A stretch of 14,737 nucleotides of DNA from an uncultured Collinsella sp. (GTDB lineage Bacteria; Actinomycetota; Coriobacteriia; Coriobacteriales; Coriobacteriaceae), in assembly GCA_902464035.1 (NCBI GenBank), contig CABQHT010000047.1:1-14737 (forward strand), written 5' to 3'. The notes under the pieces are model-generated. The model was not told where the DNA came from. It worked only from the letters and a program-made list of their open reading frames with translations, and searched no databases. Positions 7,133 through 12,939 of this stretch are shown here, one piece after another. Position 1 is the first letter of the stretch; every line of letters begins with the position of its first letter. Position numbers and translations under genes: made by a program.

Positions 7133-7234
7133 CTGTTCACCGCCGTATAATACTGTGATAATAAATAATCATCAGAGTAGCGGTCGAACCGCTTTTGCTC
7201 TGATCAAACCGTAGCACAGGGAGGTGCCCCGGGA
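7133..7234. promoter_or_regulatory. Divergent yqeC/yqeB control region with hairpin
   Basis: This AT-rich stretch stands out in a G+C-rich window. A perfect TATAAT lies at 7146-7151 on the plus strand, and its overlap reads TATTAT on the minus strand, but I found no good -35 for either. Downstream, ATCAGAG (7171-7177) pairs with CTCTGAT (7198-7204), enclosing a tight hairpin AGCGGT-CGA-ACCGCT (7179-7193) followed by TTT. This looks like a terminator or attenuator stem in the yqeB leader, with the outer pairing as an alternative. GGGAGG (7219-7224) is the yqeB ribosome binding site. Confidence 0.5.
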
Positions 7235-8029
7235 ATGCTCGTTTATGTTCGCGGCGCCGGCGATATCGCCACGGGCGTCGCCGCTCGCTTGGTGCGCTCC
7301 GGCGTGTCGGTCGTTATGGCCGATATCGCGGTTCCCACGTGCATCCGCCGCACAATCAGTTTTTGCGAGGCCATTCGCCTGGGCGAGGTCGAGGTCGAAG
7401 GCATTCGCGCTCGCTTGGCACAGACGCCGGCTGAGGCGCTCGAGATTGCCGAGGCTGGAGACGTCGCCGTTGTGGTGGACCCCCAGGCAAAGATGCTCGG
7501 CGAGCTGAAACCCGCGGCTGTGGTCGACGCGATTTTGGCTAAGCGCAACTTGGGCACCACGCGCGACATGGCGCCTGCCGTTATCGCCGTGGGGCCGGGC
7601 TTTACCGCGCCGGTTGACTGCGACGCCGTGGTCGAGACCATGCGCGGGCATTTTCTCGGCCGTGTCATTACCCAAGGTTCGCCCCAGCCCAACACGGGCG
7701 TGCCGGGCATTATCGCCGGCTATGGCAAGGAGCGCGTTATCCACAGCCCCGCCGCCGGTGTGTTTCGGTCCGACCGCGCAATCGGCGACATCGTGAGCGC
7801 CGGAGACGTGATCGGCTATGCGGGCGATACGCCCATGTGCACGCAGATCGATGGCTGTCTGCGCGGGCTTTTGGCGAACGGCGTGCAGGTGACTGAGGGC
7901 TTTAAATGCGCCGATGTCGATCCGCGCGGCGATGCCAGCTATATCAACTACATTTCGGACAAGGCGACGTCGGTCGGCGGCGGCGTGCTCGAAGCACTCG
8001 CTATGCTCACCGATGTCTTTAGAGGATAG
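7235..8029 (+). CDS. yqeB: YqeB, selenium-dependent molybdenum hydroxylase maturation protein
   Basis: The product is 264 residues and matches the YqeB (EF2563-type) family found with selenium-dependent molybdenum hydroxylases. An N-terminal nucleotide-binding-like strand-loop VRGAGDIATGVAARL (5-19) opens the protein. The central block AVIAVGPGFTAPVDCDAVVET (115-135) and the PQPNTGVPGIIAGYG stretch (150-164) are family hallmarks. It is thought to help install selenium or sulfur on the molybdenum cofactor; the chemistry is not established. GGGAGG lies ten bases before the ATG. It is followed after nine bases by the XdhC-family gene, so these two form one unit diverging from yqeC. The hydroxylase it serves is not in this window. 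Confidence 0.88.
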   Translation: MLVYVRGAGDIATGVAARLVRSGVSVVMADIAVPTCIRRTISFCEAIRLGEVEVEGIRARLAQTPAEALEIAEAGDVAVVVDPQAKMLGELKPAAVVDAILAKRNLGTTRDMAPAVIAVGPGFTAPVDCDAVVETMRGHFLGRVITQGSPQPNTGVPGIIAGYGKERVIHSPAAGVFRSDRAIGDIVSAGDVIGYAGDTPMCTQIDGCLRGLLANGVQVTEGFKCADVDPRGDASYINYISDKATSVGGGVLEALAMLTDVFRG

Positions 8030-8038
8030 AAGGCGGCA

Positions 8039-9082
8039 ATGGAAAAGCTCGATGTTGTGAATGCGGCTCTTGCCGCCCTGCGTGCTGGCGAGACGTGCGA
8101 GCTCGTGGTCGTGGCCGGTACGGCGGGGTCGTCGCCGCGCGGTGTGGGCGCATGGATGGCCGTCTTTGCCGATGGCAGCCAGGCGGGCACTATCGGCGGC
8201 GGCAAAATTGAGCTCTTTGCGCTGGATGAGGCGCGCGAGCTGCTGGCCGCAGGGCAATCGCGTCTGGTCCGCTACACCATGGGCGGCGAGAACTCCGATA
8301 CCGGCATGATCTGCGGCGGAGCCATCTGCCTGTGCTACCTGCATCTGAATGCGACTCAGGCACCGTTGTTCCGGGAAATAGCCGACGTCTTGGCCTATCG
8401 GCGCATTGGCGACTTCGTCATTGACTTTGAGCCGTTTGTCGCGAGCGCGCTCGAGGGTGAGGTGGCCGAGTACCATGGCGAGGAATCGCGCCGTACCATT
8501 GCGGGCTGCCCCAAGCTTTCGCTGGTGGAGGAGGGGAGCAGGGTCACCTACACCAACGCGGCCTCCGAGGTCCCTGCGGCGCACGTCGAGACGCTCTGTC
8601 CCGAGGGCCTGACCTACATCTTTGGCTGCGGTCACGTGGGCGCCGCGACGGCGCGCGTACTCACGGCGGCGGGCTTTGCCGTTGTTGCCTGCGACGACCG
8701 CCCCGGCACGCTGACGCCCGAATGGGTGCCCGGCGTCTACGACCGTCGTCTGGTCGACTACAAGAACCTGGCCGAGCAGTGCCCCATCGGCCCGCGCGAC
8801 CTGGTGGTTGTGGCCACGGCAGGTCACAAGTCCGATATCGACGTGGTGATTCAGGCTATGCGCGCCAAGCCCGCCTATCTGGGCTGCCTGGGTTCGCGCC
8901 GCAAGACGGCCTTTGTGCGCGCCCGCTTGGAGCAGGAGGGCTTTACGCAGGAGCAGATCGACGAGCTACACCTGCCGATCGGCGTTGCCATTCAGGCGGA
9001 GGACCCCGAGGAGATCGCCATCTCCATCGCCGCCGAGATGATCCACCTGCGCCGCACCCAACTCGTCCCCCGCAAGCGCTAA
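8039..9082 (+). CDS. XdhC/CoxI family molybdenum cofactor insertion protein
   Basis: The product is 347 residues with the two-domain layout of XdhC proteins. The N-terminal XdhC/CoxI domain shows GTAGSSPRGVGAWMAV (27-42), GTIGGGKIE (50-58) and MICGGAI (90-96). The C-terminal Rossmann domain shows FGCGHVGAATA (195-205), the aspartate pair DDRPG (219-223), ATAGHKSD (259-266), LGCLGSRRKT (281-290) and a typical ending IQAEDPEEIAISIAAE. Such proteins bind molybdenum cofactor, promote its sulfuration and hand it to xanthine dehydrogenase-type enzymes. It begins nine bases after yqeB with GAAGG upstream. It is the last gene of the accessory cluster; a palindromic repeat follows 17 bases after its stop. 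It could be called xdhC, but the fused CoxF-like C-terminus makes the exact paralogue unclear. Confidence 0.85.
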   Translation: MEKLDVVNAALAALRAGETCELVVVAGTAGSSPRGVGAWMAVFADGSQAGTIGGGKIELFALDEARELLAAGQSRLVRYTMGGENSDTGMICGGAICLCYLHLNATQAPLFREIADVLAYRRIGDFVIDFEPFVASALEGEVAEYHGEESRRTIAGCPKLSLVEEGSRVTYTNAASEVPAAHVETLCPEGLTYIFGCGHVGAATARVLTAAGFAVVACDDRPGTLTPEWVPGVYDRRLVDYKNLAEQCPIGPRDLVVVATAGHKSDIDVVIQAMRAKPAYLGCLGSRRKTAFVRARLEQEGFTQEQIDELHLPIGVAIQAEDPEEIAISIAAEMIHLRRTQLVPRKR

Positions 9083-9099
9083 TCGCATCCCCATATATG

Positions 9100-9166
9100 A
9101 GTTGCGGTGGAATAGTTCCTAAATAAGCCTGACGGGCGGTCAGCCAGGAACTATTTCACCGCAACT
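9100..9166 (+). repeat. 67-bp palindromic repeat, copy 2 (after the XdhC-family gene)
   Basis: The arms at 9100-9120 and 9146-9166 have the same sequence as copy 1 read on its minus strand. They include the single G-U position, and the loop is again exactly 25 bases. The loop sequence differs from copy 1 and contains its own small stem CTGAC/GTCAG. TTTT follows shortly after (9171-9174), so it may end the yqeB-XdhC transcript before the ribosomal operon. Confidence 0.85.
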
Positions 9167-9407
9167 GCCATTTTCCTCCGTCCTCTAGGGATCAATTTGT
9201 GCGGGGGAGTTGTGGAGTTGTGCAGGCAGACGAGGTTTTTCTGGAAATACGTACCCAATGCGCGTATAGTACCGATTGTTTTGTCGGCTCCTGCTGCGTC
9301 GAGTCCAAACCGCAAAATGCCATGAGCGGCGCGGATGCAGCCAGGAGGCACGAGGACAACCCACCGTGGCCACGCCCCGTGCTTAAAACCCCAAGAAGGA
9401 GTGAACA
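9167..9407 (+). promoter_or_regulatory. rplE upstream region: candidate promoter and folded leader
   Basis: No gene is visible in this stretch. An 8-base tandem repeat GAGTTGTG occurs at 9207-9214 and 9215-9222. A candidate sigma-70 promoter is TGGAAA (9242-9247), 17 bases, TATAGT (9265-9270); the -10 matches five of six and the -35 four of six. The predicted leader of about 130 bases folds: CTCCTGCTGCGTC (9288-9300) pairs with GATGCAGCCAGGAG (9334-9347) with one bulge and one G-U, enclosing CCGC/GCGG (9310-9313/9326-9329). The 10-bp palindrome CGTGGCCACG follows at 9365-9374. AAGGAG (9395-9400) is the rplE ribosome binding site. Confidence 0.5.
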
Positions 9408-9965
9408 ATGGCAGAAGAGAAGTATGTGCCGCGTCTGAAGACCAAGTACAACAACGAGGTCAAGCAGCAGCTTCAGGACAAGTTCCAGTACGAGAACGTC
9501 ATGATGATCCCCAAGTTTGAGAAGATCGTCGTGAACATGGGCGTCGGCGAGGCCGCTACCGATTCCAAGGCCATCGACGGTGCCGTGCGCGACCTGCGCG
9601 CCATCACCGGCCAGCAGCCGATGATCACCCGTGCCCGCAAGTCCATCGCTACCTTCCGCCTGCGCGCTGGTATGCCGATCGGCTGCAAGGTTACCCTGCG
9701 TGGCGACCGTATGTGGGAGTTCTTCGATCGTCTGACCTCCGTCGCGATCCCCCGTATCCGCGACTTCCGCGGCATCTCCGCCAAGAGCTTCGACGGCCGT
9801 GGTAACTTCTCCATGGGCGTCACCGAGCAGCTCATCTTCCCCGAGATCGACTTCGACTCCGTCGATCACCAGCGTGGTATGGACATCACTTTCGTGACCA
9901 CCGCCAACACCGATGAGGAGGCCAAGGCCCTTCTGGACGCCTTCGGTTTCCCGTTCAAGAAATAG
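9408..9965 (+). CDS. rplE: Large subunit ribosomal protein L5 (uL5)
   Basis: The product is 185 residues, close to the usual 179-187. Family landmarks include PKFEKIVVNMGVGEA (35-49), the ITGQQPMITRARKSIATFRLRAGMPIG region (66-92), VTLRGDRMWEFFDRL (94-108) and the C-terminal GMDITFVTTANTDEEAKALL. L5 is part of the central protuberance of the 50S subunit and contacts 5S rRNA and P-site tRNA. AAGGAG stands seven bases before the ATG. It normally follows rplX in the spc operon, but here it is the first ribosomal gene, after an accessory cluster and a long gap with its own candidate promoter. Codon use is strongly biased, as expected. Confidence 0.97.
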   Translation: MAEEKYVPRLKTKYNNEVKQQLQDKFQYENVMMIPKFEKIVVNMGVGEAATDSKAIDGAVRDLRAITGQQPMITRARKSIATFRLRAGMPIGCKVTLRGDRMWEFFDRLTSVAIPRIRDFRGISAKSFDGRGNFSMGVTEQLIFPEIDFDSVDHQRGMDITFVTTANTDEEAKALLDAFGFPFKK

Positions 9966-9980
9966 GTTCACCTGCCCTAT

Positions 9981-10010
9981 AAGCGCCGTTCCCACAAGGG
10001 GGCGGCGCTT
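9981..10010 (+). other. Intercistronic hairpin between rplE and rpsN
   Basis: AAGCGCCG (9981-9988) pairs perfectly with CGGCGCTT (10003-10010). The stem continues through two T-G pairs and CCC/GGG to an ACAA loop, giving 13 pairs with only a four-base loop. G-rich sequence follows, not a T-run, so it is probably not a terminator. It could be an mRNA-stability or processing element, or a ribosomal protein binding site. Confidence 0.6.
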
Positions 10011-10044
10011 GGGGCGAACAATACTCTATGTGAGGAGGATATAA

Positions 10045-10230
10045 GTGGCTAAGACATCGATGATCGTCAAGTGCAATCGCAAGCAGAAGTTCTCTACTCG
10101 TGAGTACACGCGCTGCCAGCGCTGCGGCCGTCCGCACTCTGTGTACCGCAAGTTCGGCCTGTGCCGTGTCTGCTTCCGTGAGCTTGCACTCAAGGGCGAG
10201 CTTCCCGGCGTTAAGAAGGCCAGCTGGTAA
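10045..10230 (+). CDS. rpsZ: Small subunit ribosomal protein S14, zinc-binding type (uS14)
   Basis: The product is 61 residues, the standard length of the short, zinc-containing S14 (also called rpsN type Z). Four cysteines form the zinc ribbon: C24 and C27 in CQRCG, C40 and C43 in CRVC. The ends MAKTSMI and LPGVKKASW are family hallmarks. The start is GTG at 10045, preceded by GAGGAGG (10032-10038); no ATG alternative fits the family N-terminus. S14 binds the head of the 30S subunit. Position between rplE and rpsH is the usual one. Confidence 0.97.
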   Translation: MAKTSMIVKCNRKQKFSTREYTRCQRCGRPHSVYRKFGLCRVCFRELALKGELPGVKKASW

Positions 10231-10285
10231 GTCACTACCAGCGTTTCAAGCATCCGTTTGGAACAGGGAAAACGCGCTAGTTAGG

Positions 10286-10308
10286 CTTTGCCGTTAAGGG
10301 CGGCGAAG
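10286..10308 (+). other. Intercistronic hairpin between rpsZ and rpsH
   Basis: CTTTGCCG (10286-10293) pairs with CGGCGAAG (10301-10308) over eight positions, one G-U, with a seven-base loop. No T-run follows. It lies in a 119-bp gap that holds no gene; AAGGAG (10337-10342) precedes rpsH. Confidence 0.5.
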
Positions 10309-10349
10309 AACCAAGAGCACGTGTTCATCAAGAACGAAGGAGAATCTGT

Positions 10350-10748
10350 ATGAACCTTACAGACCCGATCGCAGATATGCTTACGCGCATCCGTAACGCT
10401 AACTCTGTGAACAAGGCCACGGTCTCCATGCCGAGCAGCAAGAAGCTCGTCGAGATCGCTCGTGTTCTGCACGAGGAGGGCTACATCGAGGGCTACGATG
10501 TCGAGGACACCGTTCCCCAGAAGACTCTGCACATCACGCTTAAGTATGGTCCCAAGAAGGCTAAGGTCATCAACGGCATCCGCCGCATTTCCAAGCCGGG
10601 CCTGCGTAAGTACACCGGCGTTGCCGACATGCCCCGCGTGCGCGGTGGCCTTGGTACCGCCATTATTTCCACCAGCCATGGCGTCATGACCGACCGCGAT
10701 GCTCGCAAGCACAACGTCGGCGGCGAGATCATCGCTTACGTCTGGTAA
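10350..10748 (+). CDS. rpsH: Small subunit ribosomal protein S8 (uS8)
   Basis: The product is 132 residues, the normal length. It opens MNLTDPIADMLTRIRNAN, and the C-terminal RNA-binding half contains RRISKPGLRKY, GLGTAIISTSHGVMTD and ends GGEIIAYVW, all diagnostic. S8 is a primary 16S rRNA binder and in E. coli represses the spc operon by binding mRNA near the rplE start. Whether it does so here is unknown, but the folded leader before rplE is a natural place to look. AAGGAG is seven bases before the ATG. Confidence 0.97.
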   Translation: MNLTDPIADMLTRIRNANSVNKATVSMPSSKKLVEIARVLHEEGYIEGYDVEDTVPQKTLHITLKYGPKKAKVINGIRRISKPGLRKYTGVADMPRVRGGLGTAIISTSHGVMTDRDARKHNVGGEIIAYVW

Positions 10749-10781
10749 TTCGCTCGGTAGGTAGAAGGAAAGGAGATCACC

Positions 10782-11318
10782 GTGTCTCGTATCGGTAATA
10801 AGCCTGTCCAGATTCCCGCCGGAGTCGAAGTGGCAGTCAACGGCAACAACGTTGTCGTCAAGGGCCCCAAGGGCCAGCTCGAGCTCGATGTCTTTGAGAA
10901 GCTCGCTATCAACGTCGAGGACAACGTCCTCACCGTTTCCCGTCCCGACGACGAGCGTGAGACCCGTGCCCGCCACGGCCTCACCCGCGCCCTCATCCAC
11001 AACATGGTTGTTGGCGTTTCCGAGGGCTTCGAGAAGAAGCTCGAGCTCGCCGGCGTCGGTTACCGCGTGCAGCAGAAGGGCAAGAACCTCGAGTTCTCCC
11101 TGGGCTTCTCGCACCCCGTGATCGTCGAGGCTCCCGAGGGCATCACCTTCGAGGTTCCCGACAACACCCACGTGAACGTCAAGGGTATCAACAAGCAGCA
11201 GGTCGGTCAGATCGCCGCTGAGATCCGCGGCCATCGTCCTCCCGAGCCTTACAAGGGCAAGGGTATCCACTACGTTGGCGAGCACATCCGCCGCAAGCTG
11301 GGTAAGGCCGCCAAGTAG
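10782..11318 (+). CDS. rplF: Large subunit ribosomal protein L6 (uL6)
   Basis: The product is 178 residues, as usual for L6. It begins MSRIGNKPVQIPAGVEV and ends with the conserved PEPYKGKGIHYVGEHIRRKLGKAAK. The central LAGVGYRVQQKGKNLEFSLGFSHPV block is also typical. The start is GTG at 10782 with AAAGGAG (10769-10775) upstream; the first in-frame ATG would cut deep into the conserved N-terminus. L6 sits near the factor-binding site of the 50S subunit. Confidence 0.97.
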   Translation: MSRIGNKPVQIPAGVEVAVNGNNVVVKGPKGQLELDVFEKLAINVEDNVLTVSRPDDERETRARHGLTRALIHNMVVGVSEGFEKKLELAGVGYRVQQKGKNLEFSLGFSHPVIVEAPEGITFEVPDNTHVNVKGINKQQVGQIAAEIRGHRPPEPYKGKGIHYVGEHIRRKLGKAAK

Positions 11319-11343
11319 TCGTAACCGACTCACTCGCATAAGA

Positions 11344-11365
11344 CCAGCACCCCGTCAGGTGCTGG
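11344..11365 (+). other. Intercistronic hairpin between rplF and rplR
   Basis: CCAGCACC (11344-11351) pairs perfectly with GGTGCTGG (11358-11365) around a six-base loop. A T5 run (11377-11381) begins 11 bases later, too far for a standard intrinsic terminator, and it runs into the rplR ribosome binding site TAGGAG. This is the third stem placed between genes of the operon. Confidence 0.5.
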
Positions 11366-11393
11366 CAAGATCAACCTTTTTAGGAGTTTACGT

Positions 11394-11762
11394 ATGAACA
11401 AGCATAAGGCGAAGCTGGAAGGCCTCAAGCGTCGTCAGCGTCGTGTTCGCGGCAAGGTCTCGGGTACCTCCGAGCGTCCGCGTCTTCGCGTGACCCGTAC
11501 TAACGCCAACATCTATGCCCAGATCATCGACGACAGCAAGGGCTCCAGCCTGACGCTCGTCTCTGCCTCGACCCTCGAGGCCGAGTTCAAGGGCACCCAC
11601 ACCTCGAACAAGGAGGCTGCGGAGAAGGTCGGTCAGCTCGTTGGCAAGCGTGCCATCGAGGCCGGCATCACCAAGGTCGCCTTCGATCGCGGTGGCCGTA
11701 TCTACCATGGCCGCGTCAAGGCCCTCGCCGACGGTGCTCGTGCCGCCGGTCTCGAGTTCTAG
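11394..11762 (+). CDS. rplR: Large subunit ribosomal protein L18 (uL18)
   Basis: The product is 122 residues, the usual size. It opens with a basic tail MNKHKAKLEGLKRRQRRVRGKV and contains GTSERPRLRVTRTNANIYAQIID, then ends FDRGGRIYHGRVKALADGARAAGLEF, the diagnostic L18 C-terminus. L18 binds 5S rRNA with L5. TAGGAG is seven bases before the ATG. The stop overlaps the rpsE ribosome binding site, so rplR and rpsE are tightly coupled. Confidence 0.97.
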   Translation: MNKHKAKLEGLKRRQRRVRGKVSGTSERPRLRVTRTNANIYAQIIDDSKGSSLTLVSASTLEAEFKGTHTSNKEAAEKVGQLVGKRAIEAGITKVAFDRGGRIYHGRVKALADGARAAGLEF

Positions 11763-11776
11763 GAGGTATGTAGCAC

Positions 11777-12301
11777 ATGGCTCGTAATCAGAAGCAGCAG
11801 CGCGAGGCCTCCGAGTTCGAGGAGCGCGTCGTTTACATCAACCGCGTGTCGAAGACCGTCAAGGGTGGTCGTCGCATGAGCCTCGTCGCTCTCGTCGTCG
11901 TTGGCGACGGCAAGGGCAACGTCGGCGTTGGCATGGGCAAGTCCGCTGAGGTGCCCCTGGCCATCTCCAAGGCGTCTCTCGATGCCAAGAAGAACATGTT
12001 CCACGTGCCGGTGACCGAGCAGGGCACCATCCCGCACGAGGTTCTCGGCCACTTTGGTGCCGGCCGCATCATCATCAAGCCCGCTGTCGAGGGTACCGGC
12101 GTTATCGCCGGCGGCGCTGTGCGTCCCCTCTTTGAGCTTGCTGGCATCAAGAACGTCCTGTCCAAGTCCCTCGGTACCGACAACGGCCTCAACATCATCA
12201 AGGCTGCCGTCGAGGGCCTCAAGGAGCTCTCCAGCCCTGAGGACGTCGCGGCTCGCCGTGGCCTGACGGTCTCCGAGATGTTCGTCGGTAAGGAGAACTA
12301 A
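11777..12301 (+). CDS. rpsE: Small subunit ribosomal protein S5 (uS5)
   Basis: The product is 174 residues. The double-stranded RNA-binding-like N-terminal domain shows FEERVVYINRVSKTVKGGRR and VVGDGKGNVGVGMGKSAEV. The second domain shows FGAGRIIIKPAVEGTGVIAGGAVRPLFELAGIKNVLSKSLG, all classic for S5. S5 helps keep translational accuracy in the 30S subunit; the usual spectinomycin-contact loop region (VKGGRR) is intact by eye. AGGAGGT (11761-11767) overlaps the rplR stop and stands nine bases before the ATG. Confidence 0.97.
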   Translation: MARNQKQQREASEFEERVVYINRVSKTVKGGRRMSLVALVVVGDGKGNVGVGMGKSAEVPLAISKASLDAKKNMFHVPVTEQGTIPHEVLGHFGAGRIIIKPAVEGTGVIAGGAVRPLFELAGIKNVLSKSLGTDNGLNIIKAAVEGLKELSSPEDVAARRGLTVSEMFVGKEN

Positions 12302-12303
12302 GC

Positions 12304-12486
12304 ATGGCTGACACCATCAAGATCAAGCAGGTCCGCAGCACCAACGGTTGCAAGCAGGACCAGGTCCGTACTGTCCGTGCCCTCGGTCTCCACAGGATCC
12401 GCGAGGTTCGCGAGATTGCTGACAACGAGTCCGTCCGCGGCATGATCTTCAAGGTCAAGCACCTTGTCGAGATTGTAGAGGAGTAG
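12304..12486 (+). CDS. rpmD: Large subunit ribosomal protein L30 (uL30)
   Basis: The product is 60 residues, the normal short bacterial L30: MADTIKIKQVRSTNGC, then a central LGLHRIREVREIADNESVRGMIFKVKHLV block. It starts two bases after rpsE, and its AAGGAG (12290-12295) lies inside the end of rpsE, so translation is coupled. The rplO ribosome binding site in turn lies in its last codons. Confidence 0.96.
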   Translation: MADTIKIKQVRSTNGCKQDQVRTVRALGLHRIREVREIADNESVRGMIFKVKHLVEIVEE

Positions 12487-12489
12487 CAA

Positions 12490-12939
12490 ATGCAGCTTCA
12501 CGATCTTACTCCCGCGCCCGGTTCCACCAAGAACCGCAAGCGCGTCGGCCGTGGCAATTCTTCGGGTCACGGCACCACTTCTGGCCGCGGTCAGAAGGGC
12601 CAGGGCTCTCGCTCTGGTGGCACCAAGGGTGCCGGCTTCGAGGGTGGCCAGACTCCGCTGGCTATGCGCCTGCCCAAGCTTCCGGGCTTCCGCAACCCCC
12701 GTCGTATCGAGTACACCGCTGTTAACGTTGAGCGTCTCGAGCGTAAGTTCGAGGACGGCGCTGTGATCGACGGTGCCGCTCTTAAGGCCGCTCGCATCAC
12801 CAAGAGCGAGTTCGAGCCCGTCAAGGTGCTCGGCAATGGTGAGCTCACCAAGAAGTTCACGGTCAAGGTCGACAAGGTCAGCGCTTCTGCGCAGGCCAAG
12901 ATCGAGGCCGCCGGCGGAAAGGTCGAGCTGCCGTGCTAA
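12490..12939 (+). CDS. rplO: Large subunit ribosomal protein L15 (uL15)
   Basis: The product is 149 residues. It shows the glycine-rich basic N-terminal tail of L15 (PAPGSTKNRKRVGRGNSSGHGTTSGRGQKGQGSRSGG), followed by FEGGQTPLAMRLPKLPGF, which is diagnostic. It begins three bases after rpmD, with GAGGAG overlapping the rpmD end. Its last seven bases overlap the start of secY. Confidence 0.97.
   Translation: MQLHDLTPAPGSTKNRKRVGRGNSSGHGTTSGRGQKGQGSRSGGTKGAGFEGGQTPLAMRLPKLPGFRNPRRIEYTAVNVERLERKFEDGAVIDGAALKAARITKSEFEPVKVLGNGELTKKFTVKVDKVSASAQAKIEAAGGKVELPC

Noticed and set aside
7172..8827. Open frame of 551 codons on the minus strand
   Set aside because: It is antisense to yqeB and the XdhC gene, both of which have clear family motifs.
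355..9082. In-frame TGA (selenocysteine) codons in the selenium-linked genes
   Set aside because: All the reading frames are open without internal TGA, so these accessory proteins are not selenoproteins; any selenoenzyme would be outside the window.
9199..9438. Small open frame across the rplE upstream region
   Set aside because: It lacks a ribosome binding site and family features, overlaps the start of rplE, and covers the candidate promoter and leader fold.
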